Below are positions 6,243 to 6,361 of a DNA stretch of 6,361 nucleotides, in pieces. Every line of letters begins with the position of its first letter. Position 1 is the stretch's first letter. The notes under the pieces were generated by a model, which worked only from the letters and a program-made list of their open reading frames with translations, was not told where the DNA came from and did no database searches. Both the position numbers and the translations under genes were made by a program. The DNA lies in assembly GCA_903916165.1 (NCBI GenBank), contig CAIWVR010000379.1, positions 1 through 6,361 on the forward strand, given 5' to 3'. The DNA is from an uncultured Hyphomicrobiales bacterium. GTDB taxonomy: Bacteria; Pseudomonadota; Alphaproteobacteria; Rhizobiales; Beijerinckiaceae.

Positions 6243-6361
6243 TCAGGCGGCTTCATCCGCGGGAATGCCGGTTTCCGACATGTGCAATAGGTCAAGGCAA
6301 TATTTCTTCATCGCCACGAAGCGCGGCGTCGAGACGATGGCGCGGTCGCGCGGTCGCGGCA
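6243..6361 (-). CDS. ABC transporter ATP-binding protein, C-terminal end only (SsuB/TauB-like)
   Basis: Only the last 38 codons and the stop are in the window. The peptide begins PRPRDRAIVSTPRFVAMKK and ends GIPADEAA. The PRPRD...PRF pattern is the usual tail of ATPases of nitrate/sulfonate/taurine-type importers, after the Walker and signature motifs, which would lie beyond the right edge. The assignment rests on this tail and on the permease gene that starts 17 nt further on. The reading frame is open to the window edge. The partial gene carries a short GC-rich repeat (CGCGGTCG twice) that is coding, not a separate element. Confidence 0.75.
   Translation of the reverse strand, partial: PRPRDRAIVSTPRFVAMKKYCLDLLHMSETGIPADEAA

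Noticed and set aside
6341..6360. Short GC-rich repeat (CGCGGTCG twice).
   Set aside because: It falls within the coding tail of the ATPase (PRPRDRA) and is explained by Pro/Arg codons; too short and too few copies for a repeat array.

Overview
The window looks like chromosomal DNA of an alphaproteobacterium, probably of the order Hyphomicrobiales. The reasons are high GC with strong third-position GC bias, the gene families present, and an exact GTTC-N7-GTTC box (the alphaproteobacterial LexA/SOS operator) in one promoter. All supported genes are on the minus strand, so they are transcribed from right to left.

Right part (6361 to 3531): an ABC-import operon of the nitrate/sulfonate/taurine type. 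It holds the last 38 codons of the ATPase, a complete permease, a periplasmic substrate-binding protein with a signal peptide, and a cysteine hydrolase of the isochorismatase/N-carbamoylsarcosine-amidase superfamily. Gaps are 17 to 27 nt and the last three genes have recognisable ribosome sites, so they are probably co-transcribed. The likely logic is import of a small organic, perhaps amide-bearing, compound followed by cytosolic hydrolysis. The substrate cannot be read from the sequence. A strong hairpin follows the hydrolase.

Middle (about 3530 to 3204): no intact gene. It holds a decayed, frameshifted C-terminal remnant of a GH15 (glucoamylase/trehalase-like) glycoside hydrolase. Next to it is a good sigma70-type promoter (TTGACC, 17 nt, TAGAAC) whose -10 element is overlapped by the SOS box.

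Centre-left (3203 to 523): the most interesting part, a two-gene DNA-repair cassette joined by an ATGA overlap. The first gene is a radical SAM protein of the rSAM_link_UDG type with a helix-hairpin-helix, and it ends in QLSLF, an exact match to the bacterial beta-clamp-binding consensus. The second is a DUF4130/UdgX fusion that keeps the His-containing R-loop used by UdgX to bond covalently to uracil-DNA sites. The families are known, but to my knowledge the chemistry of the radical SAM protein and the DUF4130 domain is not. SOS control and a clamp-docking tail together suggest an inducible, replication-associated base-repair or base-tagging system.

Left end (419 to 1): the 5' part of a dienelactone-hydrolase-family gene with its own candidate promoter, cut by the window edge.
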